From the NCBI GenBank assembly GCA_031546845.1, contig JAVBJT010000006.1, forward strand, positions 62,001-126,000: DNA of 64,000 nt. Reading direction: 5' to 3'. The notes beneath the pieces are model-generated. The model saw only the letters and a list, made by a program, of their open reading frames with translations. It searched no databases and was not told where the DNA came from. Positions within the stretch are counted from its first letter, which is position 1; every line of letters begins with the position of its first letter. Of this stretch, positions 59,984 through 64,000 are shown piece after piece. Source of the stretch: Azoarcus sp031546845 (GTDB taxonomy: Bacteria; Pseudomonadota; Gammaproteobacteria; Burkholderiales; Rhodocyclaceae). The position numbers and the translations under genes were made by a program.

Positions 59984-61060
59984 CTAGGCGAACACTTCGT
60001 TTTCGGTGGGCTTGACGCCCGCCAGCGCCGCTTGCAGCAGCTTTTCGATTGCGGGCCGCTCAATCGGCCTCGGATTGAAATAGGGATTTTGCGTGGCGAG
60101 TTCGGCCGCGCGCGCCACACCGTCCGCCGGCATGCCGATATCCTTGAGCCCGGCCGGAATGCCGAGCTTGCGCCCAAGCTCGTACAAGCCCACAACGGCA
60201 TCGCCAGTTCCGAGCGCCCGCGCGATCCTGTTCATGGCGTCGGGCACAGCCTTTCGGTTGTAGGCCAGCGAGTACGGCAACACGATAGCGTGCATGCGGG
60301 CGTGATCCAGATTGAAAGCGCCGCCCAGCGTGTGACAAAGCTTGTGATGCAGCGCCATGCCGACGGTGCCCAGGCACACGCCGGCCAGCCACGCGCCGTA
60401 GAGTGCCGTTGCCGTCAGCGCCGGTTCGCCGGGCCTGGCGATCAAGCCCGGCAGGCTTTGCGCAAGCGAGCGGATGCTTTCTTCCGCCATCAGGCCGATG
60501 ATCGGGTTGCCGTCCTGCGCGTACAGCGCCTCCGCCGCGTGCGCGATGGCGTTCATGCCGCTCGGCCCGGCTAGGCCGGGCGGCAGCGTCAGCACCAGTT
60601 CGGGATCGTAGATCGTCACTTTCGGCAGCACGCGTTCGTCGCGCCCGGTCTTCTTCACGCCCGCGTCGGTAATGCCGTAGATCGGCGTCATTTCCGAACC
60701 AGCGAAGGTCGTTGGAATAGCGATGATCGGCAAACCGGCGGTCAGCGCAATCGCCTTCGCCAGCCCAATTGTTGAACCGCCACCGACCGCCACACAGGCC
60801 GTGGCGCCCAGGCGCGCGGCCGTATCCCGCGCCTGCTGCGCGGTTTCGAGCGGAACGTGCATGACGGCCTGATCGAAAATGCCCGCGCCGCGTTCGCCAA
60901 GCTGCTGCGCCACCGCCTCGGCCAGTTCAGTCTGCTGCGGCGTACACAACACGAGCGCCTTGCCGACGCCGAGCCGGTCGAGTTCATGCGCGAGCGAATT
61001 GCGCGCGCCAGCGCCGAACACGACCCGTGACGGCAAGCTTTGATAGACGAAGGATTTCAT
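59984..61060 (-). CDS. Maleylacetate reductase (iron-containing alcohol dehydrogenase family)
   Basis: 358 residues, the usual size. Nucleotide binding is shown by VAVGGGSTIGLAKAIAL, and the family block AIPTTFAGSEMTPIYGITDA with GVKKTGRDERVLPKVTIYDP is characteristic of maleylacetate reductases. Metal/active-site histidines lie in SGMNAIAHAAEALYAQ and HHKLCHTLGG. It reduces maleylacetate to 3-oxoadipate with NAD(P)H, the step between the dioxygenase and the CoA-transferase in this operon. Its ATG overlaps the stop of the preceding gene by one base. Confidence 0.92.
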   Translation of the reverse strand: MKSFVYQSLPSRVVFGAGARNSLAHELDRLGVGKALVLCTPQQTELAEAVAQQLGERGAGIFDQAVMHVPLETAQQARDTAARLGATACVAVGGGSTIGLAKAIALTAGLPIIAIPTTFAGSEMTPIYGITDAGVKKTGRDERVLPKVTIYDPELVLTLPPGLAGPSGMNAIAHAAEALYAQDGNPIIGLMAEESIRSLAQSLPGLIARPGEPALTATALYGAWLAGVCLGTVGMALHHKLCHTLGGAFNLDHARMHAIVLPYSLAYNRKAVPDAMNRIARALGTGDAVVGLYELGRKLGIPAGLKDIGMPADGVARAAELATQNPYFNPRPIERPAIEKLLQAALAGVKPTENEVFA

Positions 61061-61704
61061 TACGCCCCCCCCAGTGTCATCGGCACTTTGGCCAAGCGCA
61101 CGAGCTCGACCAGATCGAGCCCCTCGACCATTTCGCGCACGACCAGCCCACCGGGCGTCACGTCGATCACGGCCACATCGCTGTAGATGCGGTCGACACA
61201 GGCAATGCCGGTCAGCGGATAGGTACAGTGCTCGACGATCTTGGACGCCCCTTCCTTGGTGAGCAGATCCATCATCACGAACACCTGCCTGGCGCCGATG
61301 GCGAGATCCATCGCGCCGCCCACGGCCGGAATCGCATCAGGCGCGCCGGTATGCCAGTTGGCCAGATCGCCGCGCACCGATACCTGATAAGCGCCGAGCA
61401 CGCAGATATCCAGATGCCCGCCGCGCATCATCGCGAACGAATCGCCGTGGTGGAAATAACAGCCGCCCTTGAGCAGCGTGACCGGCTCCTTGCCGGCGTT
61501 GATCACCTCGGGGTCTTCCTCGCCCTTGGCGGGCGCCGGCCCCATGCCGAGCAGGCCGTTCTCGCTGTGCAGGATGATTTCCCGCTCCGGCGGCAGGAAG
61601 TTGCCGACCCGCGTGGGCGCGCCGATGCCGAGGTTGACGTAGGCGCCTTCGGGAATGTCGCGGGCGATTCGCGCCGCCACTTCGTCTCGCGTCATGCGCT
61701 TCAT
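61060..61704 (-). CDS. pcaJ: 3-oxoadipate CoA-transferase subunit B
   Basis: 214 residues. AYVNLGIGAPTRVGNFLP, EIILHSENGLLGMGPAPAKG (with the active-site Glu of the ENG motif) and VSVRGDLANWHTG match the beta subunits of 3-oxoacid/3-oxoadipate CoA-transferases. It acts with the alpha subunit encoded just upstream, to which it is joined by an ATGA overlap. It activates 3-oxoadipate using succinyl-CoA. Confidence 0.92.
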   Translation of the reverse strand: MKRMTRDEVAARIARDIPEGAYVNLGIGAPTRVGNFLPPEREIILHSENGLLGMGPAPAKGEEDPEVINAGKEPVTLLKGGCYFHHGDSFAMMRGGHLDICVLGAYQVSVRGDLANWHTGAPDAIPAVGGAMDLAIGARQVFVMMDLLTKEGASKIVEHCTYPLTGIACVDRIYSDVAVIDVTPGGLVVREMVEGLDLVELVRLAKVPMTLGGA

Positions 61705-62393
61705 TGCGGCCTCCCTGTCTGCGTGAAACGGCTTGGGATGGCGATGACCCGATGGACGAAAATACCGGGCGTAACGATGCTTTCCGGGTTCAATTCGCCG
61801 AGTGGTGCGATTTCATCCACCTGCACGATGGTGGTCGCCGCCGCGCGCGCCATGATCGGGCCGAAGTTCCGCGCCCCCTTGCGGTAAATCAGGTTGCCCC
61901 AGCGATCCGCGCGAAACGCCTTGATCAGCGCGAAATCGGCGTGGATCGGGTATTCGAGCACGTAATCCTTGCCGGCGATGGTGCGCGTTTCCTTGCCTTC
62001 GGCCAGCAAGGTGCCGTAGCCCGTGGGCGTGAAGAAGGCGCCGATGCCGGAGCCAGCAGCGCTGATGCGCTCGGCCAGATTGCCTTGCGGCACCAGTTCC
62101 AGTTCGATTTCCCCGGCGTGGTACAGCGCGTCGAACACATATGAATCGGATTGGCGCGGAAAGGAACAGACGATCTTGCGCACGCGCTTTGTCTTCAACA
62201 GCGCGGCCAGACCCGTTTCACCGTTGCCAGCGTTGTTGTTGACGATGGTGAGATCGCGCGCGCCGGTTTCGATCAGCGCGTCAATCAGTTCGGACGGCAT
62301 GCCGGCCATGCCGAAGCCGCCGATCATCAGCGTCGCCCCGTCCCGAATACCGGCCATCGCCGCCGTCAGGGAAGTGACCTCCTTGTCGATCAT
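61701..62393 (-). CDS. pcaI: 3-oxoadipate CoA-transferase subunit A
   Basis: 230 residues from ATG 62393 (MIDKEVTSLTAAMAGIRDGA); the longer frame is not conserved. GATLMIGGFGMAGMPSELID, the signature NNNAGNGETGLAALLK, and EYPIHADFALIKAFRADRWG identify the alpha subunit. The start overlaps the aldehyde dehydrogenase stop by ATGA. Confidence 0.93.
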   Translation of the reverse strand: MIDKEVTSLTAAMAGIRDGATLMIGGFGMAGMPSELIDALIETGARDLTIVNNNAGNGETGLAALLKTKRVRKIVCSFPRQSDSYVFDALYHAGEIELELVPQGNLAERISAAGSGIGAFFTPTGYGTLLAEGKETRTIAGKDYVLEYPIHADFALIKAFRADRWGNLIYRKGARNFGPIMARAAATTIVQVDEIAPLGELNPESIVTPGIFVHRVIAIPSRFTQTGRPQ

Positions 62394-63886
62394 GCCTGCC
62401 CCCGGCGATCGAAGTGCGGCGGAATCACGGCATCGACGTTGACCCATACCGATTTGGCCTCGGTGTAGTCGTGCATCGCCTCGAAGCCCATTTCGCGGCC
62501 GTAGCCGGACTGGCCGACACCGCCGAAAGGCGAGCCGGGATTGACGCGTTTGTAGCTGTTGATCCACACCATGCCGGCGCGGATCGCCCCAGCAACCTTG
62601 TGCGCGCGGGCAAGGTCACGCGTCCACAAGCCGCTACCCAGGCCGTATATCGTCGAATTGGCGATGCGCAACGCTTCCTCGTCGTCCTTGAACGTCGTCA
62701 CCGTAACGAAGGGGCCGAAGACCTCCTCCTGGCACACGCGATCCGTGGGCATCGCGGCGACGATGGTCGGCTCCACGTAGCAGCCCTTGGCCAGCGCCGG
62801 ATCGGACGGCGCGCGGCCACCGGCAAGAATTTCGCCGCCCTGCTCGCGCGCAATACCCACATAGGCCAACACGCGGTCGCGGTGCAGTGCCGAGGTAAGC
62901 GGCCCCATCTCGGTATTGCGGTCCAGCGGATTGCCAACGCGGATCGACTTGGCGAGCGCGATGAATTTTTCCAGGAAGGCGTCGGCCACCTTCTCGTGAA
63001 TCAACAAGCGGGAACCGGCGATGCACGCCTGCCCCTGATTGTGGAAAATCGCCCAAGCCGAGCCATTGACGGCAGCGTCGATATTCGCGTCCTCGAACAC
63101 GATGTTCGCGCCCTTGCCGCCGAGTTCGAGCTGAACCCGCTTGAGATTGCCTTGGGAGGCCTCGACAACGCGGCGGCCCACCGCTGTCGAGCCGGTAAAG
63201 GCGATCTTGCCGACAGCCGGGTGTTCGGCCAGATGCTGCCCAGCCGTGACGCCGTAGCCGGGCACGACGTTGACGACGCCGGCGGGAAAACCCACCTCGG
63301 CCATCAACTCCGCGATGCGCAGCGAAGTCAGCGGCGTGATCTCGGCGGGCTTGAGTACCACGGTGTTGCCGGCGGCCAGCGCGGGGCCCATCTTCCAACT
63401 GCAGAACATGAGCGGGAAATTCCACGGCACGATCTGCCCGACCACGCCGATCGGCTCGCGCGTCACGTAATTGAGAAAACCCGGCTCCACCGGCACGAGG
63501 CTGCCCTGGAACTTGTCCGCCATGCCACCGAAGTAGCGGAAGCACGCGGCGGTGCGCGGCACGTCGATATTGCGCGCGTCGCGGATCGGATGGCCGGTAT
63601 CCATCGCTTCCAGGCGCGCCAGTTCGTCGGTGCACTCCTCAATGCGGTCGGCCAGCTTCAACAACAGACGGCCGCGCTCAGCCGCGGCCATCCGCGACCA
63701 CGCCGGAAAGGCCTTTTCGGCAGCGGCTACCGCGCGGTCGATATCCGCCGCCTTACCTTCGGCCACTTTGGTAATCACCGATCCATCATGCGGATTGAGG
63801 GTGTCGATCGTCGCGCCATCCAGCGCGGGAACGAACTTTCCGTCGATGAAAAGCTGGTTCTGAATGGTCTCCATTGCCTCACTCAT
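62390..63886 (-). CDS. Aldehyde dehydrogenase (NAD(P)+-dependent)
   Basis: 498 residues from ATG 63886 (MSEAMETI); METI at 63874 is an alternative. Standard ALDH features: VPWNFPLMFCSWKMGPALAA, FTGSTAVGRRV, the catalytic Glu in LELGGKGANIVF and the nucleophile Cys in NQGQACIAGSR, then EEVFGPFVTV. Its aldehyde substrate cannot be inferred with certainty; as first gene of the operon it may oxidise an aromatic or semialdehyde intermediate leading to the hydroxyquinol route. The operon promoter probably lies in 63887-64000 or beyond. Confidence 0.88.
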   Translation of the reverse strand: MSEAMETIQNQLFIDGKFVPALDGATIDTLNPHDGSVITKVAEGKAADIDRAVAAAEKAFPAWSRMAAAERGRLLLKLADRIEECTDELARLEAMDTGHPIRDARNIDVPRTAACFRYFGGMADKFQGSLVPVEPGFLNYVTREPIGVVGQIVPWNFPLMFCSWKMGPALAAGNTVVLKPAEITPLTSLRIAELMAEVGFPAGVVNVVPGYGVTAGQHLAEHPAVGKIAFTGSTAVGRRVVEASQGNLKRVQLELGGKGANIVFEDANIDAAVNGSAWAIFHNQGQACIAGSRLLIHEKVADAFLEKFIALAKSIRVGNPLDRNTEMGPLTSALHRDRVLAYVGIAREQGGEILAGGRAPSDPALAKGCYVEPTIVAAMPTDRVCQEEVFGPFVTVTTFKDDEEALRIANSTIYGLGSGLWTRDLARAHKVAGAIRAGMVWINSYKRVNPGSPFGGVGQSGYGREMGFEAMHDYTEAKSVWVNVDAVIPPHFDRRGQA

Positions 63887-64000
63887 AGCTGACTTGATAA
63901 CGGGTTGATGCGATAAAGGGGAAGCATGCGGCTGCGAGCAGGCCACGGAGCGAATCCGCCCCACGGCCCGGCTCACACCGTGCGTAGCTTGAAAGCCGGC

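Noticed and set aside
1..64000. CRISPR arrays, tRNA or rRNA genes, transposases or integrases
   Set aside because: None recognised on reading both strands; no regularly spaced repeats, cloverleaf-type genes or transposase motifs were seen.

Overview
The window looks like chromosome of a GC-rich, motile betaproteobacterium. The flagellar gene content and order (flgA / flgBCDEFGHIJKL, flgMN, fliCDST, a FlrB/FlrC-type pair next to fliE, fliFGHIJKLMNOPQR) and a parE-parC pair together with catabolism of aromatic compounds would suit the Rhodocyclales or a related order. That placement is an inference from gene content; there is no rRNA here to confirm it.

Layout: (1) 1-10.6 kb is a sugar-transfer block: the 3' part of a very large multidomain glycosyltransferase/methyltransferase, an NAD-dependent epimerase, a second large glycosyltransferase, and a convergent TPR-O-GlcNAc-transferase-like (SPINDLY) gene. 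It abuts the flagellin gene, so flagellin glycosylation is the natural hypothesis. (2) 10.9-17.6 kb is the filament block: fliC, flaG, fliD, fliS, fliT, a FliK-like protein, an FlhB-C-terminal-like protein and a PilZ flagellar brake. (3) 17.7-20.8 kb, on the minus strand, holds fliE and a sensor kinase/sigma-54 activator pair (FlrB/FlrC type). (4) 20.9-32.5 kb is fliF to fliR (motor switch, export ATPase, export gate). (5) 32.6-33.2 kb is a hemerythrin-domain protein. (6) 33.4-44.6 kb, on the minus strand, is flgB to flgL plus a small lipoprotein; flgA, flgM and flgN run divergently to 46.5 kb. (7) 46.6-51.0 kb is parE-parC (topoisomerase IV). (8) 51.2-53.4 kb is a compact lower-GC restriction-modification island: vsr, a C5-cytosine methyltransferase and an Eco29kI-type GIY-YIG endonuclease, with overlapping or directly abutting reading frames. 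(9) 53.5-63.9 kb, all minus strand, is an apparent hydroxyquinol (1,2,4-trihydroxybenzene) operon: aldehyde dehydrogenase, 3-oxoadipate CoA-transferase A and B, maleylacetate reductase, a complete Liv-type ABC importer, an intradiol dioxygenase, a YCII-domain protein and a Rieske protein.

Regulation visible in the sequence: near-consensus sigma-28 (FliA) promoters precede fliC and flgM; sigma-54 promoters of the form TGGCATG-N4-KTGCW precede fliE and flgB. Palindromes of the type CGGCAA-N3-5-TTGCCG occur at fliC, at fliF (one upstream, one inside the 5' coding region) and in the flgA-flgB divergent region. They are candidate sites for the local FlrC-like activator. Strong intrinsic terminators close the ycgR/fliE convergence and the flg operon.

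The observations most worth following are the SPASM-like cysteine cluster inside the giant glycosyltransferase, the shared palindrome at flagellar promoters, and the hydroxyquinol operon carrying a YCII protein reminiscent of TftG.
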